Part shown: piece after piece, positions 48,185-56,905 of the stretch | Position numbering within the stretch: the stretch's first letter is position 1 | How the letters are laid out: the number at the start of each line of letters is the position of its first letter | Notes under the pieces: model-generated | The model's database searches: none | The model's input: the letters and a program-made list of their open reading frames with translations, nothing else | Told to the model about the DNA's origin: nothing | Translations under genes and position numbers: made by a program | Source: Streptomyces sp. NRRL B-3428 | Lineage (GTDB): Bacteria > Actinomycetota > Actinomycetes > Streptomycetales > Streptomycetaceae | Assembly: GCA_000721375.1 (NCBI GenBank) | Contig: JOGW01000002.1 | Span: 434,001-498,000 of the forward strand | Length of the DNA stretch: 64,000 nucleotides | Reading direction: 5' to 3'

Positions 48185-48255
48185 GTTTGTCCAAGGCTGC
48201 TCCTCCCCGAGATCCCGAGATCCTCATCCCGATCCCGCCGGAAGGACCCCATGCC

Positions 48256-50142
48256 ATGGACGACCGTCGCTTCACCCTCAGCCGCCTTATCGACTCGGAC
48301 ACCCCCTTCGCCCTCCTGCGCCGCCGCACTCCCGGCCGCGACCACGAGACGGTCGAGGTCCTGACCGGAGAGGTGCACGAGGCGCGGCATCTGGCCGATC
48401 TGCCCGACAGCGGCCTCCCCCTGCTCGCTCTCGTCCCCTTCCGGCAGATCCGCGAGCGCGGCTTCGAGGCCACGGACGACGGCACACCGCTGACGTACCT
48501 AGTCGCGAGCGAGTCGTACGAGATGGGCCTGGACGAGGCGCTCGGTCAGCTGCCGACGCATGACGTCCAGGTGCGGGGCGGGGCCTTCGACATCGACGAC
48601 GACACGTATGCCGGAATCGTCGAGCGGGTGATCCAGGACGAGATCGGGCAGGGCGAGGGCGCCAACTTCGTGATCCGGCGGACGTACGAGGGTGAGATCC
48701 CGGGCTTCTCACGGGCGGACGCGCTCGCCCTCTTCCGGCGGCTGCTCGACGGTGAGCGCGGCGCGTACTGGACCTTCGTCGTGCACACCGGGGACCGGAC
48801 GCTGGTCGGCGCGAGCCCCGAGGTCCATGTGCGCATGAGCGGCGGCACGGTCGTGATGAACCCGATCTCCGGCACCTACCGCTACCCGGCCGAGGGCCCG
48901 ACGGCGGACGGGCTGCTCGGTTTCCTGGCCGACGCCAAGGAGCGCGCCGAGCTGTCGATGGTGGTCGACGAGGAGCTCAAGATGATGTGCACGGTCGGCG
49001 ACCAGGGCGGGGTCGTGATCGGGCCGAGGCTCAAGGAGATGGCGCATCTCGCGCACACCGAGTACGAGCTGCGCGGGAAGTCCAGCCTCGATGTGCGGGA
49101 GGTGCTCAAGGAGACGCTGTTCGCGGCGACCGTCACCGGCTCGCCCGTCGAGAACGCCTGCCGGGTCATCCAGCGCTACGAGGACGGCGGCCGGGGCTAC
49201 TACGCGGGCGCTCTCGCCCTGATCAGCCGGGACGCGGGCGGTGCGCAGACCCTCGACTCCCCCATCCTGATCCGTACGGCCGACATCGCCGCGGACGGCC
49301 GCCTCCGCGTCCCGGTCGGCGCCACGCTCGTACGGGATTCGGTGCCGGCCAACGAGGTGGCCGAGACACACGCCAAGGCGGCCGGGATCCTGGCCGCGCT
49401 CGGGGTGCGGCCCGGACGCCCGCGCACGGAGCACGCGCGGCCGCGGCTCGCGGACGATCCCCGCGTACAGGAGGCGCTGGACTCTCGGCGCGGCTCGCTC
49501 GCCCCGTTCTGGCTGCGGATGCAGGAGCGGACCGGTCAGCTGAGCGGGCACGCGCTGGTGATCGACGGCGAGGACACCTTCACTGCGATGCTCGCGCACG
49601 TGCTGCGGTCCTGCGGTCTGTCGGTGACGGTCCGGCGCTACGACGAGCCGGGGGTACGGGAGGCGGCGCTCGCGCACGAAGGGCCGATCGTGCTGGGCCC
49701 AGGACCCGGCGACCCCTCGGACGCGACCGACCCGAAGATGCGCTTCCTGCGCGAACTGACCGCCGAGCTCGTACGCGGCCATCGCCACGGACTGCTGGGG
49801 GTCTGTCTCGGCCATGAGCTGCTCGCGGCCGAGCTGGGGCTCGACATCGTGCGCAAGGAGGTGCCGTACCAGGGAGCGCAGACGCGGATCGTGCTGTTCG
49901 GGCGGCCCGAGACGGTCGGCTACTACAACAGCTTCACGGCGGTGTGCGACGGGGACACCGCGGCCGAGCTGGCGGCCCATGGCATCGAGGTGAGCCGGAC
50001 CGCGGCGAGCGGCGAGGTGCACGCGCTGCGCGGGCCCGGGTTCGCCGGGGTGCAGTTCCACCCGGAGTCGGTGCTGACGCTGCGCGGGGCCGCGATCGTG
50101 CGGGAGCTGGTGGAGTCGGTGCGGGCCACGGTCCGGGTCTGA
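48256..50142 (+). CDS. trpE: Anthranilate synthase, fused TrpE-TrpG
   Basis: A 628-residue fusion that makes anthranilate from chorismate and glutamine. The chorismate-utilising domain (about 1-420) shows SPEVHVRMSGGTVVMNPISG, GTYRYPAEGP, DEELKMMCTVGDQGGVVIGP, FAATVTGSPVENACRVIQRY and GYYAGALALISRDAGGAQTL. The glutamine amidotransferase class I domain (about 435-628) has the oxyanion strand GPIVLGPGPGDPSD, nucleophile Cys517 in LLGVCLGHELLA and catalytic His602-Pro-Glu in GVQFHPESVLTL. Start ATG 48256 has GAAGGA 9 nt upstream; an in-frame TTG at 48187 lies in the terminator U-tract and is rejected. Such fusions occur in phenazine and secondary-metabolite clusters, but here the trp attenuator indicates tryptophan control. 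Confidence 0.96.
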   Translation: MDDRRFTLSRLIDSDTPFALLRRRTPGRDHETVEVLTGEVHEARHLADLPDSGLPLLALVPFRQIRERGFEATDDGTPLTYLVASESYEMGLDEALGQLPTHDVQVRGGAFDIDDDTYAGIVERVIQDEIGQGEGANFVIRRTYEGEIPGFSRADALALFRRLLDGERGAYWTFVVHTGDRTLVGASPEVHVRMSGGTVVMNPISGTYRYPAEGPTADGLLGFLADAKERAELSMVVDEELKMMCTVGDQGGVVIGPRLKEMAHLAHTEYELRGKSSLDVREVLKETLFAATVTGSPVENACRVIQRYEDGGRGYYAGALALISRDAGGAQTLDSPILIRTADIAADGRLRVPVGATLVRDSVPANEVAETHAKAAGILAALGVRPGRPRTEHARPRLADDPRVQEALDSRRGSLAPFWLRMQERTGQLSGHALVIDGEDTFTAMLAHVLRSCGLSVTVRRYDEPGVREAALAHEGPIVLGPGPGDPSDATDPKMRFLRELTAELVRGHRHGLLGVCLGHELLAAELGLDIVRKEVPYQGAQTRIVLFGRPETVGYYNSFTAVCDGDTAAELAAHGIEVSRTAASGEVHALRGPGFAGVQFHPESVLTLRGAAIVRELVESVRATVRV

Positions 50143-50148
50143 GGCGGG

Positions 50149-50200
50149 TACGGCGGTGCGGGGCCGGGGCCCCGGGGGCGAGGGGCTCCGTACCGCCGTA
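50149..50200 (+). terminator. Possible terminator after trpE(G)
   Basis: TACGGCGGT (50149-50157) pairs with ACCGCCGTA (50192-50200), enclosing a second GC-rich hairpin around GGGGCCCC (50166-50173). TATTC follows. The structure is plausible but larger than typical. Confidence 0.45.
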
Positions 50201-50272
50201 TATTCGCGCATATCCGGCGAAAAGCCTCAGCCTTATCCGCTGAGCCTCCTCCACTGGGAACTGGGAGCAGTC

Positions 50273-51283
50273 GTGGAAATCCTCCATTTCGGCGTGCAGG
50301 CCGACGAGAAGCCGCTCATCGAGAAGGCCTTCGAAGGACACCACGAGACCCGCTGCCTGGATGTCTTCCTGACCGAGGACACGGCCCCCATCGCGGCCGG
50401 CTACGAGATCATCTCGGTCAGCGTCAACGCCAATCTCGGCAACCGGGTCCTGCAGACCCTGGCGGCCGGTGGCACCCAGATGATCGCCACGCGCTCCACC
50501 GGGTTCAACCACATCGACCTCGAGGTGGCCGAACGGCTCGGTCTGACCGTCGCGCGCGTCTCGTACTACTCGCCGTACTCGGTCGCCGAGTTCGCCTGGA
50601 CCCTCGCCATGGCGGTCAACCGCCGGATCGTCCGTGCCTCCAACCGCACACGCGACTTCGACTTCCGGCTGCAGGGCCTGATGGGGCGCGACATGCGCGG
50701 CCGTACGGTCGGCGTCCTCGGCACCGGCAAGATCGGTGAGGCCTTCACCCGGATCGCCCACGGTTTCGGCATGAATCTGCTCGGCTGGGATGTCGCGCAG
50801 AACCCGGCCTGCGTGGAGCTCGGCATGAAGTACGTCGAGAAGGACGAACTCTTCGCCGAGTCGGACGTGATCAGCCTGCATGTGCCGCTGCTGCCTGCCA
50901 CACAGCACATCATCAACGCCGAGGTGCTCGCGGAGATGAAGGACGACGCGATCCTGGTGAACTCCAGCCGCGGCGGGCTCATCGACACCGAGGCCCTGGT
51001 AGCCGAGCTGCGCAAGGGCCGCTTCACCGGTGTCGGGCTCGATGTGTACGAGGCCGAGGCGGGGCTCTTCTTCTTCGACAAGTCGATCCAGGGCGTCGAG
51101 GACGATGTCCTGGCCCGCCTGCTGACCTTCCCGAACGTGGTCGTCACCTCGCACCAGGCGTACTACACGCTGGACGCGCTGAACCAGATCATCGAGACGA
51201 CCCGGCAGAACATCCTCGACTACTCGGCGGGCAGGCGCAGCGAGAACGTCCTGGTCCCGGCCGTGCCGAAGGCCGGGAGCTGA
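50273..51283 (+). CDS. D-2-hydroxyacid dehydrogenase (D-lactate dehydrogenase-like)
   Basis: A 336-residue NAD-dependent enzyme of the D-2-hydroxyacid dehydrogenase family. The N-terminal part has QMIATRSTGFNHIDLEVAER and SYYSPYSVAEFAWTLAMAVN. The NAD motif is TVGVLGTGKIGEAFTRIAHG. Catalytic Arg, Glu and His lie in ILVNSSRGGLIDTEALVAEL, GLDVYEAEAGLFF and VVTSHQAYYT. LFFFDKSIQ is typical of D-lactate dehydrogenases of the LdhA type, so pyruvate/D-lactate is the likely pair. GTG 50273 was chosen for GGGAG 5 nt upstream and the N-terminus VEILHFGVQADEK. The stop codon is in the loop of the terminator shared with pfkA. Confidence 0.92.
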   Translation: MEILHFGVQADEKPLIEKAFEGHHETRCLDVFLTEDTAPIAAGYEIISVSVNANLGNRVLQTLAAGGTQMIATRSTGFNHIDLEVAERLGLTVARVSYYSPYSVAEFAWTLAMAVNRRIVRASNRTRDFDFRLQGLMGRDMRGRTVGVLGTGKIGEAFTRIAHGFGMNLLGWDVAQNPACVELGMKYVEKDELFAESDVISLHVPLLPATQHIINAEVLAEMKDDAILVNSSRGGLIDTEALVAELRKGRFTGVGLDVYEAEAGLFFFDKSIQGVEDDVLARLLTFPNVVVTSHQAYYTLDALNQIIETTRQNILDYSAGRRSENVLVPAVPKAGS

Positions 51284-51294
51284 AGCTCCCGGCC
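51271..51294. terminator. Bidirectional hairpin between dehydrogenase and pfkA
   Basis: GGCCGGGAGCT (51271-51281) pairs perfectly with AGCTCCCGGCC (51284-51294). The dehydrogenase stop codon TGA (51281-51283) sits at the tip. It serves two convergent genes. Confidence 0.75.
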
Positions 51295-51316
51295 CTGCTG
51301 CCCTGTATGGCCCGCC

Positions 51317-52354
51317 TCAGCCGAAGAAGACGCCGACTTCCTTGTAGAGCTCGGGGTTCACGGTCTTGAGCTTGGCCGTGGCCTGCGAGATCGGCACACG
51401 CACGATGTCGGTACCGCGCAGCGCGACCATCTTGCCGAAGTCACCGTCGCGTACGGCCTCGATGGCGTGCAGTCCGAAGCGGGTGGCGAGCCAGCGGTCG
51501 AAGGCGCTCGGGGTGCCGCCGCGCTGGACGTGGCCGAGGACGGTGGTGCGGGCCTCCTTGCCGGTCCGCCTCTCGATCTCCTTGGACAGCCACTCGCCCA
51601 CGCCCGAGAGCCGGACGTGCCCGAACGAATCGAGCGTGCCGTCCTTCAGGACCATCTCGCCGTCCTTGGGCATGGCGCCCTCGGCGACGACGACGATCGG
51701 GGCGTACGAGGCCTTGAACCGGGAGGTCACCCAGGCGCAGACCTGGTCCACGTCGAAGCGCTGCTCGGGGATGAGGATGACGTTGGCGCCACCGGCGAGC
51801 CCCGAGTGCAGCGCGATCCATCCGGCGTGCCGGCCCATGACCTCCACCACGAGGACGCGCATATGCGACTCGGCGGTGGTGTGCAGCCGGTCGATCGCCT
51901 CGGTGGCGATCCCCACGGCCGTATCGAAGCCGAAGGTGTAGTCGGTGGCGGACAGGTCGTTGTCGATGGTCTTCGGCACGCCGACGACCGGGATGCCGTA
52001 CTCGTCGGTGAGCTTGGCGGCGACGCCGAGGGTGTCCTCGCCGCCGATCGCGATCAGGGAGTCCACCTCGTACTTGGCGAGGTTCTCCTTGATCCGGCGG
52101 ACGCCGTTCTCCTCCTTGAACGGATTCGTCCGCGAGGAGCCGAGGATGGTGCCGCCGCGGGGCAGGATGCCGCGGACCGCCGGGATGTCGAGCGGCACGG
52201 TGTCGCCCTCCAGCGGTCCGCGCCAGCCGTCCCTGAAGCCCACGAAGTCGTAGTCGTACTCCTGGACGCCCTTGCGGACGATCCCGCGGATGACCGCATT
52301 GAGCCCGGGGCAGTCGCCGCCACCGGTCAGCACGCCGATTTTCTTGGCCCCCAT
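51317..52354 (-). CDS. pfkA: 6-phosphofructokinase, actinobacterial group with PPi-type residues
   Basis: Phosphorylates fructose 6-phosphate at C1 (glycolysis). The 345-residue protein has GVLTGGGDCPGLNAVIRG at the nucleotide site, GTILGSSRTNPF, the determinant segment GGEDT (104-108), PKTIDNDLSATDYTFGFDTA with Lys128 and catalytic Asp in TIDND, VMGRHAGWIAL and LGHVQRGGTPSAFDR. In ATP-type enzymes the first segment is GGDGS with Gly and the second PGTIDND; Asp and Lys at these places are classic for PPi-dependent enzymes. ATG 52354 has AAGGGA 6-7 nt before it. S. coelicolor has three pfkA paralogues; phosphoryl donor should not be assumed. Confidence 0.93.
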   Translation of the reverse strand: MGAKKIGVLTGGGDCPGLNAVIRGIVRKGVQEYDYDFVGFRDGWRGPLEGDTVPLDIPAVRGILPRGGTILGSSRTNPFKEENGVRRIKENLAKYEVDSLIAIGGEDTLGVAAKLTDEYGIPVVGVPKTIDNDLSATDYTFGFDTAVGIATEAIDRLHTTAESHMRVLVVEVMGRHAGWIALHSGLAGGANVILIPEQRFDVDQVCAWVTSRFKASYAPIVVVAEGAMPKDGEMVLKDGTLDSFGHVRLSGVGEWLSKEIERRTGKEARTTVLGHVQRGGTPSAFDRWLATRFGLHAIEAVRDGDFGKMVALRGTDIVRVPISQATAKLKTVNPELYKEVGVFFG

Positions 52355-52510
52355 GGGGAATCCCTTCGCCACGTTCGCTGTGTGACCCGTCACGCTAATG
52401 GTGATCCAGGTCACTTCACGGTGTCGAGGGCGCCAAATCCTTATCGGAGCTTGGCAGTTGATCAGCGGGGTTCACTCGTACGAGGGGGTGGGGTGAGCGG
52501 GCCGTTGCCG

Positions 52511-53185
52511 CTACTCGTCGTCGAGGCCCCGCTCTATCGCATACCGCACCAGCTCCACCCTGTTGTGCAGCTGCAGCTTGCCCAGGGTGTTCTGGACGTG
52601 GTTCTGGACCGTGCGGTGGGAGATGACCAGGCGTTCGGCGATCTGCTTGTAGCTGAGGCCCTTGGCCACCAGGCGCAGGACTTCGGTTTCGCGGTCGGTG
52701 AGTTGGGGGGCCTTGGGCTCGTCGGGGGCCGACGGTGCCGGTTCCGAGGCCAGGCGGCGGTATTCGCCGAGGACCAGGCCCGCGAGGCCCGGGGTGAAGA
52801 CCGGGTCGCCGACGGCGGTGCGGCGGACCGCGTCGATCAGTTCCTCGGTCGAGGCCGACTTGAGGAGGTAGCCCGTCGCGCCCGACTTGACCGCTTCCAG
52901 GACGTCCGCGTGCTCGCCAGAGGCGGACAGGACCAGGACGCGCAGCTTCGGGTTGGCGCCGACGAGTTCCTTGCAGACCTGGACGCCCGGTTTGAGGGGC
53001 AGATTCAGGTCGAGGACGAGGACATCCGGCGCGGCGGCCTTCGCGCGGCGGACCGCCTGGTCGCCGTCACCCGCCGTGGCCACCACGTCAAGGCCGGGCT
53101 CCGCCGCCAGGTCGCGGGCCACCGCGTCGCGCCACATCGGGTGGTCGTCGACCACCATCACCTTGATCTGCTGCTGCTCGCTCAT
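52511..53185 (-). CDS. macR: MacR, NarL/LuxR-type response regulator
   Basis: A 224-residue DNA-binding response regulator. The receiver domain has the acidic pair in VMVVDDHPMWRD, phosphoacceptor Asp59 in VLVLDLNLPLKPG, and Lys in GYLLKSASTEELIDAVR. The LuxR-type helix-turn-helix reads LTDRETEVLRLVAKGLSYKQ and IAERLVISHRTVQNHVQNTL, then GKLQLHNRVELVRYAIERGL. It starts with ATG overlapping the kinase stop (TGATG). The pair matches, from memory, the MacRS system of S. coelicolor (SCO2120/SCO2121), which affects morphogenesis and actinorhodin production. Confidence 0.93.
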   Translation of the reverse strand: MSEQQQIKVMVVDDHPMWRDAVARDLAAEPGLDVVATAGDGDQAVRRAKAAAPDVLVLDLNLPLKPGVQVCKELVGANPKLRVLVLSASGEHADVLEAVKSGATGYLLKSASTEELIDAVRRTAVGDPVFTPGLAGLVLGEYRRLASEPAPSAPDEPKAPQLTDRETEVLRLVAKGLSYKQIAERLVISHRTVQNHVQNTLGKLQLHNRVELVRYAIERGLDDE

Positions 53186-54393
53186 CAACCTGCCTTCCCC
53201 CGTGGGACTTTCAGTTCTACTTCCGTGCCCTGCCCGGGCACCGAGATCAGTTCGGCCGTACCGCCTATGTCGCGCAGCCGGCCGCGGATCGAGAGCGCCA
53301 CCCCGAGGCGGCCCTCCCCCTCGGCCTGGACGAGCCGGCCCTCCGGGATGCCCGGGCCGTCGTCGCGGACCGTCACGATGACTTCGTCGGTCCAGTCCTC
53401 GACGAGGATCCAGGCCCGTGCGTCCTCGCCCGCGTGCGCCCGGACATTGTCCAGTGCGGCACCGACGGCGGCCGCCAGCTCACGCGCCGCCGCCGGGGGC
53501 AGCAGCACGGGCGCACCCGGTTCGGAGAGGGTGACACGGGAGCCCGCGAAGGGGGAGAGCAGGGTGCGGATATCGCGCGGGAGGTCGTCAGGATCGTCGT
53601 CCGGTTCGTCCACGACCCGTACGAAGGCGCCCTGCAGCGCGTCGTCCGAGACCCGGGACGCCGGGAGCAGCCCGCCCGCCACCAGGGTGCGCAGGGCGAC
53701 CTCCTGCTCGCCGGCCATCCGGCCCAGCTCGGCCGCCTCGCCGCCGAGGGCCGTGCCGCGGCGCTGGACCATCGCGAGGACCTGGAGGACGTTGTCGTGG
53801 ATGTCGCGGGCCAGGCGTTCGCGCTCGCGGGTCGCGGCCTCGATCTCCAGCGCGCGGGCCAGGGTGCGCTCGGAGGCCCGGGCGACCTCCACCACGTATC
53901 CGATCGCTATCGAGGCCACCCAGACGAGCAGCACGTTGTGCAGGGTGTCCTGGCTCGGCCTGCCCCGCTGGACGATGTTCGCGACCCCGACGAGCGCCGA
54001 GGCCACGGCCGCCCAGCGCCAGCCGCCCTTGAGCGCGTACGCGAGCACGGCGCCGGCGGTCCAGATCGACGGCAGCGTCGGGCCGTCCCCGGCGATGCGC
54101 TGCGCGGAGTCGGCGACCGGGGTGAGCAGGATGCCGGTGAGCGAGATGCTCAGGTCGATGAACAGGAAGCGCTTGGTGCAGGCCGCCGCATTGGCGACGA
54201 AGCGCAGGGTGGCGACGGTCCAGACGGCCAGGACGGCGAAGTACGTGATCGCCACCCAAGGGCGTGCGAACTCCTCGTACGCGGAGACGAAGAGGCCGAT
54301 CGCGTACACCATCGTGCCGAGGCGGTACGCGGTCAGGGCGCGCCACAGCGGCAGCTCCACCGACATCCGCATCACGCGTTCGCGTTTTGCCAT
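53185..54393 (-). CDS. macS: MacS, membrane sensor histidine kinase
   Basis: A 402-residue sensor kinase. The N-terminal sensor part has about five membrane helices (about 28-168) with the MacS family beginning PLWRALTAYRLGTMVYAIGL. The HisKA_3-type dimerisation motif RERLARDIHDNVLQVLAMVQ has phosphoacceptor His199. The HATPase domain has AAVGAALDNVRAHAGEDARA (N box), VIVTVRDDGPGIPEGRL (G1) and GTAELISVPGQGTEVEL. It signals to MacR, whose gene overlaps its stop. ATG 54393 is the first in-frame start after an upstream stop; the Met at residue 8 or 10 could also serve. Confidence 0.93.
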   Translation of the reverse strand: MAKRERVMRMSVELPLWRALTAYRLGTMVYAIGLFVSAYEEFARPWVAITYFAVLAVWTVATLRFVANAAACTKRFLFIDLSISLTGILLTPVADSAQRIAGDGPTLPSIWTAGAVLAYALKGGWRWAAVASALVGVANIVQRGRPSQDTLHNVLLVWVASIAIGYVVEVARASERTLARALEIEAATRERERLARDIHDNVLQVLAMVQRRGTALGGEAAELGRMAGEQEVALRTLVAGGLLPASRVSDDALQGAFVRVVDEPDDDPDDLPRDIRTLLSPFAGSRVTLSEPGAPVLLPPAAARELAAAVGAALDNVRAHAGEDARAWILVEDWTDEVIVTVRDDGPGIPEGRLVQAEGEGRLGVALSIRGRLRDIGGTAELISVPGQGTEVELKVPRGKAG

Positions 54394-54454
54394 TTTCCCG
54401 CCCCGCCCCCAGCGGTCCCGACGGACCGTTCCTGCTTGTCAAGACGTGCTTGCC

Positions 54455-55237
54455 CTACGCGGCGTCCGCGGCCTTGTCGTCGCCCCCGGCCTTGTCGTCG
54501 CCCGCAGCCTTCTCGGCCTTCTCGGCCTTCGCGAGCTCCGCCTTCTTCTTGGCCTCGTCCGCGAGCTGCCGCTTGGCGGCCGTCGCGTAGATGTCCACGT
54601 ACTCCTGGCCGGAGAGCTTCATGATTTCGTACATGACCTCGTCCGTCACCGAGCGGAGGATGAACCGGTCGCCCTCCATGCCGTGATACCGGCTGAAGTC
54701 CAGCGGCTTGCCGATCCGGATGCCCGGGCGCATCAGCTTGGGCACCACCTTGCCGGGCGGCTGGATCTTCTCGGTGTCGATCATCGCGACGGGGATCACC
54801 GGAGCGCCCGTGGCCAGGGCCACCCGGGCCAGGCCGCCGGGCTTGCCGCGGTAGAGGCGGCCGTCCGGGGAGCGGGTGCCCTCGGGGTAGATACCGAAGA
54901 GCTCACCGCTCTCGATCACGGCGATACCGCTCTTGATGGCCGCCTCACCGGCGCCGCGCGCACCCGAGCGGTCCACGGGGAGCTGGCCGACGCCCTTGAA
55001 GAACGCGGCCGTCAGCTTGCCCTTCACACCCGGGCTGTTGAAGTACTCCGCCTTCGCGATGAAGGTGACCTTGCGGTCGAGCACCGCGGGCAGGAAGAAG
55101 GAGTCCGAGAAGGACAGATGGTTGCTCGCGAGGATCGCGGGCCCCTCCGCGGGGATGTTCTCAAGACCCTCCACCCAGGGGCGAAAGACGGTCTTGAGGC
55201 TCCCGCCGACGGTGAGCTTCATGAACCCGTAGATCAA
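54455..55237 (-). CDS. 1-acyl-sn-glycerol-3-phosphate acyltransferase-like protein (PlsC family)
   Basis: A membrane-associated acyltransferase of 260 residues acting in phospholipid synthesis. The catalytic NHxxxxD box is NHLSFSD (His40, Asp45), the phosphate-binding block is FIYPEGTR-like FGIYPEGTRSPDG (119-122), and GGLARVALATGAPVIPVAMI is the fourth block. A 35-residue Lys/Glu/Ala/Asp-rich tail of low complexity follows (KKKAELAKAEKAEKAAGDD), likely a flexible charged helix. The start is TTG at 55237 with AAAGG 8 nt upstream; an ATG five codons later is the alternative. Confidence 0.92.
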   Translation of the reverse strand: MIYGFMKLTVGGSLKTVFRPWVEGLENIPAEGPAILASNHLSFSDSFFLPAVLDRKVTFIAKAEYFNSPGVKGKLTAAFFKGVGQLPVDRSGARGAGEAAIKSGIAVIESGELFGIYPEGTRSPDGRLYRGKPGGLARVALATGAPVIPVAMIDTEKIQPPGKVVPKLMRPGIRIGKPLDFSRYHGMEGDRFILRSVTDEVMYEIMKLSGQEYVDIYATAAKRQLADEAKKKAELAKAEKAEKAAGDDKAGGDDKAADAA

Positions 55238-55383
55238 CGCAGGTGCCTTTCTCGTATCGTCACGTCGACCTTAACCCGTAGCGGGCCTGCGCTCCTTCTG
55301 CGGCGGTCTCGGACGACCCTGGTCGGTGTCGGTCCGGTCGCGTACCGTGAACGCAACCTCCCCAGTCACGAAGGAGACCGAAG

Positions 55384-56169
55384 GTGCCGGTACTCCCCGG
55401 AGCCGAGCCGTTCCGCCACGAAGGCGGCGAGGTCGGCGTCCTCCTCTGCCACGGTTTCACCGGTTCCCCGCAGTCGCTGCGCCCCTGGGCGGAGTATCTG
55501 GCCGAGCGCGGCCTGACAGTCGCCCTGCCGCTGCTGCCCGGGCACGGCACGCGCTGGGAGGATCTGGCGCTGACCGGGTGGCAGGACTGGTACGCGGAGG
55601 TGGACCGCGAGCTGCGCGCGCTGAGCGAGCGGTGCTCCCGGGTGTTCGTGTTCGGCCTGTCGATGGGCGGCGCGCTCACGCTGCGGCTCGCGGCCAAGCA
55701 CGGCGACGCGATCAGCGGGATCGTCCTGGTGAACCCGTTCAACAAGATGCGCGACCCGATGGCCTTCGCCCTTCCGGTGGTACGGCACCTGGTGCGCTCC
55801 ACGAAGGGCATCGCGAGCGATATCGCCAAGGAGGGCTCCGAAGAGCTCGGCTACACCCGGGTGCCGCTGCACGCGGCGCACTCGCTGCGCCGGTTCTCGC
55901 AGCTGGTCGACGCCGAACTGCCGCAGGTCACCCAGCCGTTGCTGCTCCTGCACAGCCCGCAGGACCATGTGGTCTCACCGGCCGACTCGGCGCGGATCCT
56001 CGGCCGGGTCTCGTCCACCGATGTCACCGAGATCCTGCTGGAACAGAGTTACCACGTGGCGACGTTGGACCATGACGCGGACCGCATCTTCGACGAGAGC
56101 CACGCCTTCGTCAGCCGGCTCGCGCCCGACACCAAGGAATCCCGGGAAGGTACGACGGCCGGTGGCTGA
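55384..56169 (+). CDS. Alpha/beta hydrolase, carboxylesterase/monoacylglycerol lipase type
   Basis: A 261-residue cytoplasmic esterase similar to the Est30 group. It has the oxyanion segment VLLCHGFTGSPQSLRPWAEY, the cap-side LPGHGTRWEDLALTGWQDWY typical of the family, nucleophile Ser93 in VFGLSMGGALTLRL, the acid in LLLLHSPQDHVVSP and catalytic His in EQSYHVATLDHDAD. Physiological substrate unknown. GTG 55384 has GAAGGAGACCGAAG upstream. The next gene starts with an overlap, suggesting co-transcription; it is divergent from the acyltransferase gene, a pairing that hints at lipid turnover. Confidence 0.93.
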   Translation: MPVLPGAEPFRHEGGEVGVLLCHGFTGSPQSLRPWAEYLAERGLTVALPLLPGHGTRWEDLALTGWQDWYAEVDRELRALSERCSRVFVFGLSMGGALTLRLAAKHGDAISGIVLVNPFNKMRDPMAFALPVVRHLVRSTKGIASDIAKEGSEELGYTRVPLHAAHSLRRFSQLVDAELPQVTQPLLLLHSPQDHVVSPADSARILGRVSSTDVTEILLEQSYHVATLDHDADRIFDESHAFVSRLAPDTKESREGTTAGG

Positions 56170-56818
56170 GCACGAAGCGGCGGACCGCGACGAGAGCCGC
56201 GAGGAGCACGACGAGCACGACGCCGGACTGCGCGATCCTTCCGACGGGGCGCCGGGCGCCGCGGGGACAGTCGCGTCGTCCGGGGCTCCCGCGGGGGCCG
56301 AGAGCAAGTCCGATGTCGACGAGGACGCGGCCTGGGCCGCGATCGTGGCCGGGTACGGGGATCAGCCGGCCGATCCGCCGGGCGCCAAGCCCTTCAAGTC
56401 CGTCGAGGACCTCGCGGGCCTGGTCGCCGAGGCCGAGGAGGCCGAGCGAGGCCCCGCCAAGACCGGCTCGGACAAGCCGGTGGGCGGCTCCATCGTCTTC
56501 GCCCCGGGCGTGGGTCCGAGGGACTACGACGTGTCCGAGGCGTCGGAGGACGACCTGGACGAGAGCGACGAGGGCCACTTCGTACCGCCGGAGCCGCCGC
56601 CGCTCCCGGAGGCCGACACCACCGCCAAGTTCGCGTGGCTCGCGGTGATCGGCGGGCCGGTTCTGCTGCTGCTCGCGATCCTGCTGCGCTGGCCGATGAC
56701 GTGGTGGCTGACCACGCTCGGGATCGGCGGTTTCCTCGGTGGGTTCGCGACGTTGGTGATGCGGATGGGGGACGGGGACGACGAGGATGACGATCCGGGG
56801 CGGGGTGCGGTGGTCTGA
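56162..56818 (+). CDS. Acidic protein with C-terminal transmembrane pair
   Basis: A 218-residue actinobacterial protein of unknown function. The first 150 residues are disordered and strongly acidic (Glu, Asp, Ala, Gly; EESREEHDEHD-like start), with a conserved-looking WAAIVAGYGDQPADPPGAKP and KPVGGSIVFAPGVGPRDYDV in between. Two C-terminal membrane helices (AWLAVIGGPVLLLLAILLRW and WWLTTLGIGGFLGGFATLVM) are followed by an acidic tail (GDGDDEDDDPG). GTG 56162 overlaps the esterase stop. Its function cannot be read from sequence; membrane anchoring of an acidic tail is clear. Confidence 0.82.
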   Translation: MAEHEAADRDESREEHDEHDAGLRDPSDGAPGAAGTVASSGAPAGAESKSDVDEDAAWAAIVAGYGDQPADPPGAKPFKSVEDLAGLVAEAEEAERGPAKTGSDKPVGGSIVFAPGVGPRDYDVSEASEDDLDESDEGHFVPPEPPPLPEADTTAKFAWLAVIGGPVLLLLAILLRWPMTWWLTTLGIGGFLGGFATLVMRMGDGDDEDDDPGRGAVV

Positions 56819-56905
56819 CGTTTCCCGGTTGTACGCGGGGCCCGTACCGGGGTTGTTCCGGGGCGGGCCTTTCGTATGTGCCGGCGGGGTTGTGATGCCA
56901 CGCCG

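Noticed and set aside
48187..48255. A 5' extension of trpE(G) from TTG 48187.
   Set aside because: It would begin inside the U-tract of the attenuator, and the ATG at 48256 has a proper ribosome site.
51467..55516. A plus-strand open frame of 1,349 codons opposite pfkA, macR, macS and plsC.
   Set aside because: It runs antisense to four genes with clear motifs; its composition (Arg, Gly, Asp, Val, His) is the usual shadow of GC-rich coding DNA, and no domain is seen.
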